From a virus: a stretch of DNA of 64,000 bases. Shown one piece after another: positions 1-8,026 of the stretch; position 1 is the first letter of the stretch; each line of letters starts with the position of its first letter. The stretch spans positions 1 through 64,000 of IMG/VR virus record IMGVR_UViG_3300048929_000185, one strand, 5' to 3'. The notes under the pieces were generated by a model that saw nothing but the letters and a program-made list of their open reading frames with translations, did not search any database and had not been told where the DNA came from. The translations under genes were made by a program, and so were the position numbers.

Positions 1-57
1 ATATTTAATTCTTGAATCACATATGATTATATCATATGTGATTCAAGAATTAAATAT
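1..57. repeat. Perfect 27-bp inverted repeat with 3-base spacer
   Basis: Two perfect 27-bp arms (1-27 and 31-57) flank a 3-base spacer, giving an AT-rich palindrome at the window edge, just past the terminator of the leftward gene at 115-360. Both strands fold equally. It could be a bidirectional terminator-like hairpin, a protein-binding palindrome or a cruciform. Neither arm is directly followed by a T-run, so simple intrinsic termination is not the obvious reading. Confidence 0.9.
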
Positions 58-78
58 GTAGTAATGTTAAAAGCACGC

Positions 79-108
79 AAAAAAATAAAGCCAGAAATTA
101 ATCTGGCT
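79..108 (-). terminator. Rho-independent terminator of the coiled-coil gene
   Basis: On the leftward strand a 7-bp stem AGCCAGA/TCTGGCT closes a 6-base loop and is followed by a T-rich tail (79-88). It begins a few bases after the stop codon of the gene at 115-360, so it very likely ends that transcript. Confidence 0.85.
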
Positions 109-114
109 CTAGTA

Positions 115-360
115 TTATTTCTTATCCGTATTCTCTAATATATTTTTTAATTCTGAAACGCTCATCTTCTTCTCGTCTAAAATTGATGTCACCATCAGAG
201 ATACCTCTTTAAGCTGTTCCTCTTTCATTCTGGCGTTTAATGCTCTCTCTTGTTCTTTTAATTCTTCTATTGCATCTCTATGCTGATTGATTGAAACTTG
301 TATTTTATCGAGTTCTTCTTTAATTTTTTCTATGGGTGATTTACGTGTTCCTCTTGCCAT
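115..360 (-). CDS. Small coiled-coil protein of unknown function
   Basis: An 81-residue protein starts at an ATG preceded by AAAGGAG. Residues 8-55 are a charged, heptad-like coiled coil rich in E, K and L. The last 25 residues (from about MVTSILDEKKMSVSELKNIL) look like a short helical pair that may bind DNA. The shape resembles small coiled-coil proteins common in Clostridia mobile elements, but I do not recognise a named family. It is a single-gene unit with its own terminator. Confidence 0.75.
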   Translation of the reverse strand: MARGTRKSPIEKIKEELDKIQVSINQHRDAIEELKEQERALNARMKEEQLKEVSLMVTSILDEKKMSVSELKNILENTDKK

Positions 361-785
361 AATTACATCTCCTTTGCAAATAGATATTTTGATTATTAAC
401 GTATTATTTGATTTTAAAACAAGGTTATTTTATTTGATATAAATATTAGTTTTAGTACATATATCAAGTATAACAAAAATGTAGAATAAATCAACCGTAA
501 TTATTATTAAAATTGCTGACCCCATTGTATTATCAAAATTAGATTTCTACCCCAATTTACACCCACACTGATGCGTTTTGTAACACTTTTAAGCGGTCTA
601 TATCGGTCTAAAAAGTATTTTTGCAAAAATAAAAAACCGCTAAATCCCTTTGTTTTAGGCACTTTCACGGCTTTTTATTATAGTGGAGCAGACGGGATTT
701 GATAATCTGTTCTTGCCGTAAATGCCTTATAAAACAAGACATTTTTATAATATTTTCATTAATTGACCCACATTTTACCCACATA
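361..785. other. 425-bp non-coding region next to integrase; candidate attachment region
   Basis: No ORF with a ribosome site is visible. The stretch lies immediately downstream of the leftward integrase, the usual place for attP. It holds two direct repeats CGGTCTA (594-600 and 604-610, 10 bp apart), which could be integrase arm sites, an imperfect inverted stretch at about 632-680, and a tRNA-like block at 684-702. Confidence 0.55.
684..702. other. tRNA-3'-end-like block, candidate att core
   Basis: The plus-strand sequence TGGAGCAGACGGGATTTGA looks like the reverse complement of a tRNA T-arm plus 3' acceptor stem. Read leftward it gives a T-stem half CCCGT followed by CTGCTCC and A. No other part of a tRNA is present, so it would be the phage-carried copy of a tRNA 3' end. 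Many tyrosine integrases recombine at such sites. The identity of the tRNA is not determined. Confidence 0.45.
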
Positions 786-2000
786 TTATTTACCACTTAC
801 TGAGTTCAGATTCATAGCCTTTACAGTTTCTTCCTCAATTGCATGTATATATTTGGTATAAGTAGTATAGATATCTCCATGACCCATTAATTTACTAACC
901 ACAGATATATCTACCCCTTTTCGTATTAATTCAGATCCGAATGTATGTCTTAATAGGTGTAACCATAGATGTTTTTCTAGGTCGCTATTTTCTACAACTA
1001 TATCAAAAGATCTCTGTAGGTTTCTAGCAGTTGCATATCCACCAGTAGAAGAACAACAAACTAAGTCGGATATAATACCCCTTCTACAATTATCAAGTTT
1101 TATTTCATTTAATAAAAACTCAACTTCTTCGTTTAATGGAATTAGTCTTACCGCATTTTTTGTCTTTGGTTGTGTTACGTTGAAAGTTCTTTTATTCCCC
1201 TTGCCTTCTCTGTTTTTGACATTTGACTGAACTGCTTTATTAATCTTCAGAAACTTTTTCTCAGTATCAATATCATCCCATTGCAAAGCTAACATCTCTC
1301 CAACTCTAAGCCCAAGGTTCAACATTAACATATAAATTAAACCATACCTATATTTATAAAGTAGATTATTATTAGTTTTTTGCAAACATGCCTCTTTTAA
1401 TGATTGAATTTCAGAAGGAGACAGGGAGAAAGTTTCTTTTGTTTCTGTTATACACTTAGATTGTTTTGGCAGCTTAACTTCAGCCATTGGATTATATGTT
1501 ATATCCCCATTATTATGTGCCATTTTGTACATATTTTTTAACAATTCGTAAACACGTTTTGTTGTTGAATAACTGTACGCTCTTTGATTTTTGTCTTTTG
1601 GAGAAATCATGTCATTAAAAAATTCTTTAAATTGATTCGAGGTTATTTTACCGAATTGTTCTTTTGATAATTTACTATTAGATATTTGAGTATTTATCAT
1701 GGTTTCTAACCTGTCATATGATGACGGTTCCAATTCGTCGAGTTTGTATTCTACGATCCATTTAGACGCATATTCGTATAAACTATCTGTTTTGGGATTT
1801 ATTTTACCTCTTTCCGTATCCTTTAAGAACTTTTTAATTTTTCGTTCACATTCAGCATGGCTTGGTGCATATACCGATTTTCTAATTCCGTTAATTGAAA
1901 ATCTGCCTTCGTATCTCCCATCTGGTCTTTGCCTTATACTTCCAACCGATGAAGTCCTTTTTACTGTAGTACCCAATTTAATCTCCTTTCGACGTACCAC
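786..2000 (-). CDS. int: Tyrosine recombinase (phage/Tn916-type integrase)
   Basis: This 404-residue integrase catalyses site-specific integration and, with an excisionase, excision. Residues about 15-62 form an AP2-like arm-binding domain (RPDGRYEGRFSINGIRK). Residues 65-170 are the SAM-like core-binding domain. The catalytic domain shows the first Arg in LNLGLRVGEMLALQWDD, the HxxR box in HLLRHTFGSEL, and GHGDIYTTYTKYIH with the nucleophilic Tyr. Length is typical for the Tn916 group. The excisionase-like gene follows at 2042-2221 and the candidate att block lies about 85 bp past the stop codon. The catalytic residues are intact, so it is probably active. Confidence 0.95.
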   Translation of the reverse strand: MVRRKEIKLGTTVKRTSSVGSIRQRPDGRYEGRFSINGIRKSVYAPSHAECERKIKKFLKDTERGKINPKTDSLYEYASKWIVEYKLDELEPSSYDRLETMINTQISNSKLSKEQFGKITSNQFKEFFNDMISPKDKNQRAYSYSTTKRVYELLKNMYKMAHNNGDITYNPMAEVKLPKQSKCITETKETFSLSPSEIQSLKEACLQKTNNNLLYKYRYGLIYMLMLNLGLRVGEMLALQWDDIDTEKKFLKINKAVQSNVKNREGKGNKRTFNVTQPKTKNAVRLIPLNEEVEFLLNEIKLDNCRRGIISDLVCCSSTGGYATARNLQRSFDIVVENSDLEKHLWLHLLRHTFGSELIRKGVDISVVSKLMGHGDIYTTYTKYIHAIEEETVKAMNLNSVSGK

Positions 2001-2041
2001 AGTTAATTTATTCTACCCACATATTATATCATTTATTGAGC

Positions 2042-2221
2042 CTAAAAATCAACTGTTTTACCTTCATTATTTTTTATCCACTCTACGATTTGCTCATCTG
2101 TTGTTATGTATGTTCTGCCAACTTTAGTAACTGGAAGTTCACCTGACAACAACAATTTTTGCAATTTAGTTTTTCCAAATGGTAACACCTCCAACAAATC
2201 CTTTTGCGTTAATATCTTCAT
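2042..2221 (-). CDS. xis: Excisionase-like helix-turn-helix protein
   Basis: A 59-residue ORF starts at an ATG 5 bases after a GGAGG site. The sequence MKILTQKDLLEVLPFGKTKL, then a turn, and VTKVGRTYITTDEQIVEWI fits the MerR-like winged HTH of excisionases and HTH_17 proteins: an N-terminal recognition helix, then a wing ending in a short helix. It is directly upstream of the integrase in the same direction, the usual xis-int order. It probably bends att DNA and sets the direction of recombination. Confidence 0.8.
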   Translation of the reverse strand: MKILTQKDLLEVLPFGKTKLQKLLLSGELPVTKVGRTYITTDEQIVEWIKNNEGKTVDF

Positions 2222-2240
2222 TTATATCCTCCATATTTTT

Positions 2241-2268
2241 TAGTAAAATACCGCCCCGAAGGACGGCT
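2241..2268 (-). terminator. Strong UUCG-loop terminator after the wall hydrolase
   Basis: On the leftward strand CCGTCC-TTCG-GGGCGG forms a 6-bp stem with a highly stable UUCG tetraloop, followed by TATTTTACT. It starts 5 bases after the hydrolase stop codon and separates the large 12.8-kb operon from the xis-int pair. Confidence 0.85.
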
Positions 2269-2273
2269 CTATA

Positions 2274-2948
2274 TTAGTAGCAATAACTGTGCCATTTGGT
2301 TCTTAAATACTCATGTTTGCCCTGTCTACCTTTTGACTGATAGATTACGTATTCTGGTAATATACTTCCGTTATCCAAAAGCCATTTAGCGTTAGCAAAA
2401 TCATTTTCTGTTGGCTCTTTATAATAATTTCCATCAGATACACAAGAATACTGCCCTTTATCAAACACCACTCCTGCGATTGTATTAGGAAAATCTTCAT
2501 GAGCCACACGATTCAATACTACTGAGCCAACATATCTCTTCTCTAAGTCTGAACAAATTTGCGCTTCCCCCGCAATTAAGTGTGCCATAATATATAAATC
2601 TTCTTGTGAATATGTAATCTCAACGTCTGACAAATACTCTGATTTAATAAATGCGTGGTTGTTCTCGCAATCTTCTGCAAATATCATGCTCCAACCATTT
2701 ATTTCCAAGATAACATCTACTGTTCCATTTAATAATGTCTGACCATATATTCCTGAATTCGTATTAGGTTCTTTGCGAATATTTATATTTGCTTGTGTAT
2801 ACTTTGGTGTCATATCTGATACGTATGGTAATTCTTTCTCAAACTGTGCCGTTGTTACGGTTTCCTCGTTATTATTCGCCCATGTTGCCACGGGCGTAGT
2901 AAGGGTGAGACATGCGGATAACATGCCTACGGTTAGTATTTTTCTCAT
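2274..2948 (-). CDS. Secreted cell-wall hydrolase, SH3 plus SleB/CwlJ-type domain
   Basis: A 224-residue exported protein. Residues 1-25 are a signal peptide (basic start, hydrophobic core, cut near ATWA-N). Residues about 50-110 look like a bacterial SH3 wall-binding domain (NINIRKEPNTNSGIYGQ). Residues 115-224 match the Hydrolase_2 (SleB/CwlJ) fold: LIAGEAQ with the likely catalytic Glu, VGSVVLNRV, FPNTIAGVVFDKGQYS. It should cut peptidoglycan outside the membrane; a role in lysis, entry or spore wall processing cannot be told apart. The leader carries a 14-bp palindrome at 2974-2987. Confidence 0.88.
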   Translation of the reverse strand: MRKILTVGMLSACLTLTTPVATWANNNEETVTTAQFEKELPYVSDMTPKYTQANINIRKEPNTNSGIYGQTLLNGTVDVILEINGWSMIFAEDCENNHAFIKSEYLSDVEITYSQEDLYIMAHLIAGEAQICSDLEKRYVGSVVLNRVAHEDFPNTIAGVVFDKGQYSCVSDGNYYKEPTENDFANAKWLLDNGSILPEYVIYQSKGRQGKHEYLRTKWHSYCY

Positions 2949-2973
2949 AATTCCTCCAAATGTTTATTTTAGA

Positions 2974-2987
2974 GGATACCGGTATCC
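2974..2987. promoter_or_regulatory. 14-bp perfect palindrome in the hydrolase leader
   Basis: GGATACCGGTATCC is a perfect palindrome 26 bases upstream of the hydrolase start and just before its ribosome site. It could be an operator or, in RNA, a hairpin near the Shine-Dalgarno sequence. Confidence 0.6.
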
Positions 2988-3013
2988 GAATCTATGTTAA
3001 ATCTCTATGTAAG

Positions 3014-3037
3014 CTATTGTATTTGCAACTACAATAG
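3014..3037. repeat. Inverted repeat between HNH gene and wall hydrolase
   Basis: CTATTGTA and TACAATAG (8 bp each, 8-base loop) form a perfect hairpin just after the HNH stop codon. No T-run follows on the leftward strand, so it may be an RNA-processing or stability element rather than a terminator. Confidence 0.6.
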
Positions 3038-3042
3038 TAAAA

Positions 3043-3720
3043 TTATGTATCGTTTTCTTCTAGTATAAATTGTTGATCATTATAAGTGTAGGATAATATA
3101 TATTTCGATAAGCCAATATTATAATACAATGAATTATGCCCAAACATCTTTATTTCATTATTAAACCTTGCTTTGACTGCTTCATTAAAATCATCAAATC
3201 TTCCAATGTTTTTTAATATTCCATCTCTTTGAATATATGCTATCCATTTATTTCTACTTTTATCATATGATACTCCTTTTACTCCACTGGTATTTCTAAT
3301 CGATACGAGAGAGTTCATCATATTTTCGCTTTTATTTACGATTCTTAGATTTGATTTTCTGTTATCATTTATATCATGATTAATATGATCAACTGTAAAA
3401 TCGGTGTTGAGTATGTAATTTTGAATATATGTTTTTATACCACCGATTGATGCCATTGGGTATCCCTTTTCTCCACATTTATACCAATGGTAAGGCTTGC
3501 ATTTATCTACGTCCTCTACGTCAATCTTTATTTTATATTCATCTATAATTATAGTAGAATAAATAATGTTTTTATCTAATCTGGTGCGTATTATTTCACC
3601 ATACTTTAATAATTGTCGATAATGTCTATCACACAATATTTTATTAAATTTATTCTTAAATTTACCAGTATCTTCACAATAAAAGCACTTGTTTATATTA
3701 TCTAATTCCAGAGCTTCCAA
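3043..3720 (-). CDS. HNH endonuclease with C-terminal AP2 domain (homing-type)
   Basis: A 225-residue protein. Residues 12-35 carry a CxxC...C zinc-like pair (CFYCEDTG). The middle holds an HNH core, [20 protein letters not shown], with the DH and N...N metal-binding pattern. Residues 165-205 form an AP2 DNA-binding domain ([32 protein letters not shown]). HNH-AP2 proteins are usually free-standing homing endonucleases. Its first 8 codons overlap the last codons of the dUTPase gene in another frame, suggesting it inserted at the 3' end of dut. Confidence 0.88.
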   Translation of the reverse strand: MEALELDNINKCFYCEDTGKFKNKFNKILCDRHYRQLLKYGEIIRTRLDKNIIYSTIIIDEYKIKIDVEDVDKCKPYHWYKCGEKGYPMASIGGIKTYIQNYILNTDFTVDHINHDINDNRKSNLRIVNKSENMMNSLVSIRNTSGVKGVSYDKSRNKWIAYIQRDGILKNIGRFDDFNEAVKARFNNEIKMFGHNSLYYNIGLSKYILSYTYNDQQFILEENDT

Positions 3721-4150
3721 ACCCTCCTCTGTCTAAATTTTTCAAACCACTTACTTCGTTAAAAATTATTTTTTCTTGATGTTTCATAATTCTAAATTGA
3801 CATATTCTTTCATTAACATTAATTATACAATTTCTAGTAGCGTATACTGGCATTTTCCATTCATCATTGTCTCCGCAGTAAGTCTCATCAATAATTCCCA
3901 TGCTGTTGGTCTGAATAATGCCGTAATTTTTATAGGTACTGCTTCTTGGAACCACATGGGCTTCATAGCCGGCAGGAAGTTCCATGGCAATGCCAAGAGG
4001 GATCAGTTTAAATTCACCTGCTTTTAATTCCACTTCCTTCGCCGCACGCAAATCAATCCAGTCGGATTTCCCGTCTATATATCTTAGTTTTTCTATTTCA
4101 TTAGTAAAGTATTTGATTTTAATATACTGTAATTCTGGTTTAATTGTCAT
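3698..4150 (-). CDS. dut: dUTP diphosphatase
   Basis: This 150-residue trimeric-type dUTPase hydrolyses dUTP to dUMP and PPi, keeping uracil out of phage DNA and feeding thymidylate synthesis. Motif I is SDWIDLRAA, motif [14 protein letters not shown], motif [20 protein letters not shown], motif [14 protein letters not shown] and motif V RGGFGSSG near the C-terminus. All five are present, so it should be active. It sits with nrdG, nrdD and a redoxin in a nucleotide-metabolism cluster. The reading frame is overlapped at its 3' end by the HNH gene, yet motif V is intact. Confidence 0.95.
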   Translation of the reverse strand: MTIKPELQYIKIKYFTNEIEKLRYIDGKSDWIDLRAAKEVELKAGEFKLIPLGIAMELPAGYEAHVVPRSSTYKNYGIIQTNSMGIIDETYCGDNDEWKMPVYATRNCIINVNERICQFRIMKHQEKIIFNEVSGLKNLDRGGFGSSGIR

Positions 4151-4337
4151 GTGTTGTTAGTCTCCTATAATATTCTTGCTTTCTTCTATTCAAACTTTCT
4201 TTCATTGCGAAAATTGCTAGCTCATAATGAGAAACTTTTGTTTCTATGTATGTGCGATATTCTGCATTCATTATACCTCCCAGCATAATGTTGTATTGTC
4301 TAATCTCTTCTTCGAATGATTTAATCACCTCTTCCAA
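4140..4337 (-). CDS. Small helical protein of unknown function
   Basis: A 65-residue, mostly helical and charged protein lies between nrdG and dut and overlaps the dut start by 11 bases, so it is probably translationally coupled to it. No family or catalytic motif is recognised. Confidence 0.7.
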   Translation of the reverse strand: MEEVIKSFEEEIRQYNIMLGGIMNAEYRTYIETKVSHYELAIFAMKESLNRRKQEYYRRLTTHDN

Positions 4338-4355
4338 TAATTCACCTCAAATCTG

Positions 4356-4820
4356 TTAATAGTCTATTCCCATTTTGTAAATATGTTGATTACTACTTGC
4401 TAATACAACTCCACATTCAATGTGATTTATTGTGGTTAGATCTTCTTGATAATTACCGCACTTTACATAATCAAAGACTCCAGTTTTTAGCAATAACTGT
4501 ATTTTAACATCGTTAAATTCTCTCCCAGTATAAAGCATTGTAATTAACCCGTTGTTTTTAGCTGTTTCTGCGATATTAATTGCTTCTGATGGTTGGTTGC
4601 TCCATTCTAATCCACCTAATATAATTCCTTTGTTAAATGGATTTGATTTAACTTCGTTTATTATCTCAACCGAATCTTTCTCTTTAGTCGGCAAATCTTT
4701 TAGTGGCTGATTGAAACAGTTTTTGCAATTAAATTTACAATCTATGGCAGAGATGAGACAGCCCACAAATGGACTATCTTCAACCCTTTCATGCTTGATC
4801 AGTTTATATTTAATATTCAA
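4356..4820 (-). CDS. nrdG: Anaerobic ribonucleotide reductase activase (radical SAM)
   Basis: NrdG uses a 4Fe-4S cluster and S-adenosylmethionine to make the glycyl radical on NrdD. The cluster motif is DCKFNCKNCFN (CxxxCxxC), and GIILGGLEW fits the following SAM-binding strand. I chose the TTG at 4820 (154 residues), which overlaps the nrdD stop by 11 bases. An upstream ATG at 4877 is in frame but would add 19 residues not usual for NrdG and overlap nrdD by 68 bases. It is coupled to nrdD just upstream. Confidence 0.9.
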   Translation of the reverse strand: MNIKYKLIKHERVEDSPFVGCLISAIDCKFNCKNCFNQPLKDLPTKEKDSVEIINEVKSNPFNKGIILGGLEWSNQPSEAINIAETAKNNGLITMLYTGREFNDVKIQLLLKTGVFDYVKCGNYQEDLTTINHIECGVVLASSNQHIYKMGIDY

Positions 4821-6579
4821 GTCTAAGCTGATTCCTTTCGTTAAACTCAGATCGCTTTCCTTCGTTAAAATTATCAACGCATCTCAAATATCCTGTTATC
4901 CTCTGGTATTTTTGAACTTTTCTATGACAGATTGGACATTCCTCAACATCGTCTGCGATATATCCATGTTCAGGACAATATCTATTTAATGGAGAAATAC
5001 TTACGTATGGAACTTTATAATTTTTACACACCGTATCAATGATGCTCTTTGCTGTTTCACCGCTAATAGCTGCATTACAGTAAATGTGAATTACCGTTCC
5101 TCCGGTAAATAAAATCTGCAAATCTTCCTGGTGATCAAAAGTTTCTTTGATGCCATTAATTTTTGATACGGGAATGTGGCAACTATTTGTATAATACGGA
5201 GCTTTTTTCGTGCCTCTCGTAATGATTTCTGGAAACTCTTTTGTGTCTTTTAATGCCAGTCTATAAGCCGTGGATTCCGCTGGAGTTGCTTCAAAATTAT
5301 ACAAGTTTCCGGTTTCTTGCTGAAATTCTAATAGCTTATTTCTAATGTATTTTCCAACTTCAATTGAAAATTCTTTCCCTTCATCTGATAAAATATCTTT
5401 ATCCGTTCCAAAGAAGTTTTCACACATTTCGTTCATGCCAACAATTCCAATAGTTGAAAAATGATTTCTCATTGTTCCTACATAAGTACTAAATGCAGGA
5501 ATTAATCTGGTTTCGATTACATTCTTCTGTAACCACTCGCGTTTGATTTCAAGACTGTCTTTGGCTGCTATCAATAATTCGTCCAACGATTTATAAAATA
5601 GCTCTTTATTTCCTTTATTTTTATAGGCCAATCTTGGAAGATTAATGGTTACAACCCCAATCGATCCAGTACTATCTCCAGAGCCAAATAACCCACCATT
5701 ACGCTTCTGTAATTCAGTAAGATCCAGTCTTAAACGACAGCACATACTTCTTGCATCTTCTGGTTTCATATCACTATTTAAGAAGTTCGCAAAATAAGGA
5801 TATCCATATTTACCAGCCATTTCCCAAAGCAAGTCGTTATTCTTGTTGTCCCAATCAAATCGCTCGTGAATGTTATATGTAGGAATTGGATATGCGAATG
5901 GGCGACCTTTGGCATCTCCTTTAATCATTAATTCGAAGAAAGCACGATTAATCATATCCATTTCTCTTTGGCAATCCTTATATTTAAAATCTAATAACCC
6001 ACTCCCAATTAATGCAAATTGATCTAATAAATCATTCGGAGGTGTTAAATCAAGTGTAATATTAGAAAATGCAGGTTCTGCTCCTCCACGACTGTTTGAG
6101 TTAATGCTGAAGATAAAATTCTGCATCGCCTGTTTTACTTCGCTGTACTTTAATTCATCATTTTTAACAAATGGTGCAAGTAATGTGTCAAATGAAGAAA
6201 ATGCTACAGCTCCCATAATTTCGTTCTGGTAAATTGTAACTAAATTTGCAATCTGGTTCAAAATCGAATCAAAATGTTTTGCTGGACTTGATGTCGGAAT
6301 GTTTGGAATCCCTTGCACTCCCATAGTAATGATATTTTTTAGAGAGAATCCACAGCAATAAAGAGTGAGTCCGCCCAAGTCGTGAATGTGCATATCTCCA
6401 CTTACGTATCGTTCTGCGATATTACTTGGATAAACCTCTCTGAGCCAGTAATCTTTTGACACCTCTGATATCATGTGTTTTCCAAGTCCGCCATAAGAAT
6501 ATGGTGAATTCGAATTCTCTTTAACTCTCCAATCCTGTTTCTTTAAATATCCCTCTACAATTGTTTTACTACTATTCAT
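4810..6579 (-). CDS. nrdD: Anaerobic (class III) ribonucleoside-triphosphate reductase
   Basis: A 589-residue NrdD that reduces NTPs to dNTPs without oxygen. It lacks the N-terminal ATP-cone, so it has no classical dATP control. It shows active-site cysteine candidates in MCCRLRLDL, a GSGDSTGSIGVVTINLPR stretch, a zinc site CPEHG...CPICH, and a C-terminal glycyl-radical motif RITGYL. The radical should be installed by the NrdG encoded next to it. The adjacent redoxin could be the reductant, as for some NrdD subclasses. It points to an anaerobic host. Confidence 0.95.
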   Translation of the reverse strand: MNSSKTIVEGYLKKQDWRVKENSNSPYSYGGLGKHMISEVSKDYWLREVYPSNIAERYVSGDMHIHDLGGLTLYCCGFSLKNIITMGVQGIPNIPTSSPAKHFDSILNQIANLVTIYQNEIMGAVAFSSFDTLLAPFVKNDELKYSEVKQAMQNFIFSINSNSRGGAEPAFSNITLDLTPPNDLLDQFALIGSGLLDFKYKDCQREMDMINRAFFELMIKGDAKGRPFAYPIPTYNIHERFDWDNKNNDLLWEMAGKYGYPYFANFLNSDMKPEDARSMCCRLRLDLTELQKRNGGLFGSGDSTGSIGVVTINLPRLAYKNKGNKELFYKSLDELLIAAKDSLEIKREWLQKNVIETRLIPAFSTYVGTMRNHFSTIGIVGMNEMCENFFGTDKDILSDEGKEFSIEVGKYIRNKLLEFQQETGNLYNFEATPAESTAYRLALKDTKEFPEIITRGTKKAPYYTNSCHIPVSKINGIKETFDHQEDLQILFTGGTVIHIYCNAAISGETAKSIIDTVCKNYKVPYVSISPLNRYCPEHGYIADDVEECPICHRKVQKYQRITGYLRCVDNFNEGKRSEFNERNQLRLEY

Positions 6580-6593
6580 GTTTTGTCTCCTTG

Positions 6594-6806
6594 TTAGTTG
6601 TTGTTTTTTATATATTCTATCAGCTCATTTGCGATCAGTATTTTTCCATAGACTTCTGCAAATGGAGCTGACATAATATTATGCATATCTGCTACTTTCA
6701 TAATTTCGTTGATGTCTGTCATGTATTCATATTCAACCCCCTTGCTATCCATCATTGCTTTGATTTGGTTGCATTGTGGGCAACCGGTGGAATAAAATTT
6801 AATCAA
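6594..6806 (-). CDS. Glutaredoxin/NrdH-like redoxin
   Basis: A 70-residue thioredoxin-fold protein with the dithiol active site GCPQC at residues 8-12 and the cis-proline region MSAPFAEV. It lies 14 bases upstream of nrdD and is probably its electron donor or recycles its active-site disulphide. The short length fits phage NrdH/glutaredoxin-like proteins. Confidence 0.9.
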   Translation of the reverse strand: MIKFYSTGCPQCNQIKAMMDSKGVEYEYMTDINEIMKVADMHNIMSAPFAEVYGKILIANELIEYIKNNN

Positions 6807-6994
6807 TCTGTCTCCTCCTTGTTTTCTTTATCTATATTAAATATAGTTCCGAGCGAGAGTGAAGCGAATACAATGGCACAGCCACACCCAAATGCCCAGT
6901 AACTTATATCCCACAAGTTTAATGCTGCATAAGCAATTATCATTAGTGAAAAATAATCATATGTATGAAATTCGCGATTATTCTTCATGACCAC
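6803..6994 (-). CDS. Small two-helix membrane protein
   Basis: A 63-residue protein with two predicted membrane helices (about 15-30 and 33-52) and a charged C-terminus. Its stop overlaps the redoxin start by 4 bases, so the two are coupled. No family is recognised. Confidence 0.7.
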   Translation of the reverse strand: MVMKNNREFHTYDYFSLMIIAYAALNLWDISYWAFGCGCAIVFASLSLGTIFNIDKENKEETD

Positions 6995-6999
6995 TCTCC

Positions 7000-7434
7000 T
7001 TATTTGATTAATAAATAAAATGCTAACGGGTAATAAATATAATCTAAAATTACATTAAACAGAAAATACCATCTGTGAAACTTATGATGCTTCATATCCT
7101 GGCTAAAAGCGTTCATATTTAACTGAGTTATGCTGGTGTAAATAACAGTAAGTATCTGAATCAAAGTTAATATTGTGAAGTATGTAATATTTATTCTGGC
7201 TCCAATCGCCATATAAAAAATAGCTAACATAAACTGTAGAAGTCCGACAACGGTTAATGCAAAGTGTTTTGTTATTTTGACTTCTTTATCTGTCCTGTCT
7301 TTAAAATTTTCATCATTCTTTTTAAGCGATTCGTTCAGCTTTTTAAAAAATGCTTTCTTAGAAATCATTCTCGGAGTTCCATATACCCTCAAAATGAATA
7401 AAAGTAAGGTAATTAATAGTAGAAATATTTTCAT
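7000..7434 (-). CDS. Multi-pass membrane protein of unknown function
   Basis: A 144-residue protein with an N-terminal hydrophobic helix, a charged loop (about 25-52) and three further hydrophobic segments. It overlaps its upstream neighbour by 4 bases in a run of three membrane protein genes. Superinfection exclusion or holin-like roles are possible but not supported by any motif. Confidence 0.75.
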   Translation of the reverse strand: MKIFLLLITLLLFILRVYGTPRMISKKAFFKKLNESLKKNDENFKDRTDKEVKITKHFALTVVGLLQFMLAIFYMAIGARINITYFTILTLIQILTVIYTSITQLNMNAFSQDMKHHKFHRWYFLFNVILDYIYYPLAFYLLIK

Positions 7435-7637
7435 GATTCTTCCACCTCTTTTTCTTTCTTTGTTTTGGTCTTATGATGTTCAAGTAAATAAATGACGAAT
7501 GCAGCAATTATGCACACTCCAAATAAACTTGGTACAGCTTCAGTGATTATTAATGCTAATAAGAAATATACGCATAATGTAAAATATGTAAGTATTTCCT
7601 CTACTGCATCTAACAGTTTAAAAATAAATTTCTTCAT
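7431..7637 (-). CDS. Small membrane protein
   Basis: A 68-residue protein with two hydrophobic helices (about 17-35 and 38-51) and a Lys/Glu-rich tail, preceded by AAGGAGAAAT. It heads the membrane-protein trio and lies directly after the repeat-bearing intergenic region at 7640-7741. Confidence 0.75.
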   Translation of the reverse strand: MKKFIFKLLDAVEEILTYFTLCVYFLLALIITEAVPSLFGVCIIAAFVIYLLEHHKTKTKKEKEVEES

Positions 7638-7681
7638 ATTTCTCCTTCCTTTGAAATTCGTGTTTTATTGGTGTTTTTTTG

Positions 7682-7694
7682 CTATATATTGTGT
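7682..7694 (-). promoter_or_regulatory. 13-base repeat ACACAATATATAG upstream of the membrane cluster
   Basis: The leftward 13-mer ACACAATATATAG lies about 45 bases before the start at 7637. The same 13-mer lies 58 bases before the DUF1071 gene at 34666-34678. Here it is preceded by a tandem GTTTAAC repeat and the palindrome ACTATATATAGT. It may be part of an internal promoter or operator; no clear -35 box is visible. Confidence 0.4.
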
Positions 7695-7741
7695 ATCGTT
7701 AAACGTTAAACCACTATATATAGTATTGATGGACACAAAAA

Positions 7742-8026
7742 TTAGCCACGATATAATTTTACGTTATCATTATCTTCTTCGGATTTGAAACTTTGAATTG
7801 CTGATTCAATATCTTTTAAATCTTCAATGTAAACATAGCCACATATTCCGTCTGTTAGTGATTTGATTTCTAACCCATCAAAAATTGGTATCACTCGGTA
7901 TTCAGGCTTATCCAAATCACTGTTTAATGATTTATTGTATGCTTCTGCGCAATCAATCAACTCCTTTGGAGCTAGCCCGTTACCTGGCTGTAGTTTATTT
8001 TTTAAGAATAATATTTTCATTATCAA
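7742..8026 (-). CDS. Unknown 94-residue protein
   Basis: A soluble acidic protein beginning MIMKILFLKNKL. No family recognised. Its first ten codons overlap the end of the small basic ORF at 7995-8186, suggesting coupling. The GGGAGGAGATTGATA stretch gives a good ribosome site for the second ATG. Confidence 0.7.
   Translation of the reverse strand: MIMKILFLKNKLQPGNGLAPKELIDCAEAYNKSLNSDLDKPEYRVIPIFDGLEIKSLTDGICGYVYIEDLKDIESAIQSFKSEEDNDNVKLYRG

Noticed and set aside
684-702. Complete tRNA gene
   Set aside because: Only the T-arm and acceptor 3' half are matched; no D-arm, anticodon arm or 5' acceptor half is present.
1699-2127. 142-codon plus-strand ORF antisense to the integrase
   Set aside because: It lies opposite the integrase and has no ribosome site or protein-like composition; it is a shadow of the real gene, like all other plus-strand ORFs here.
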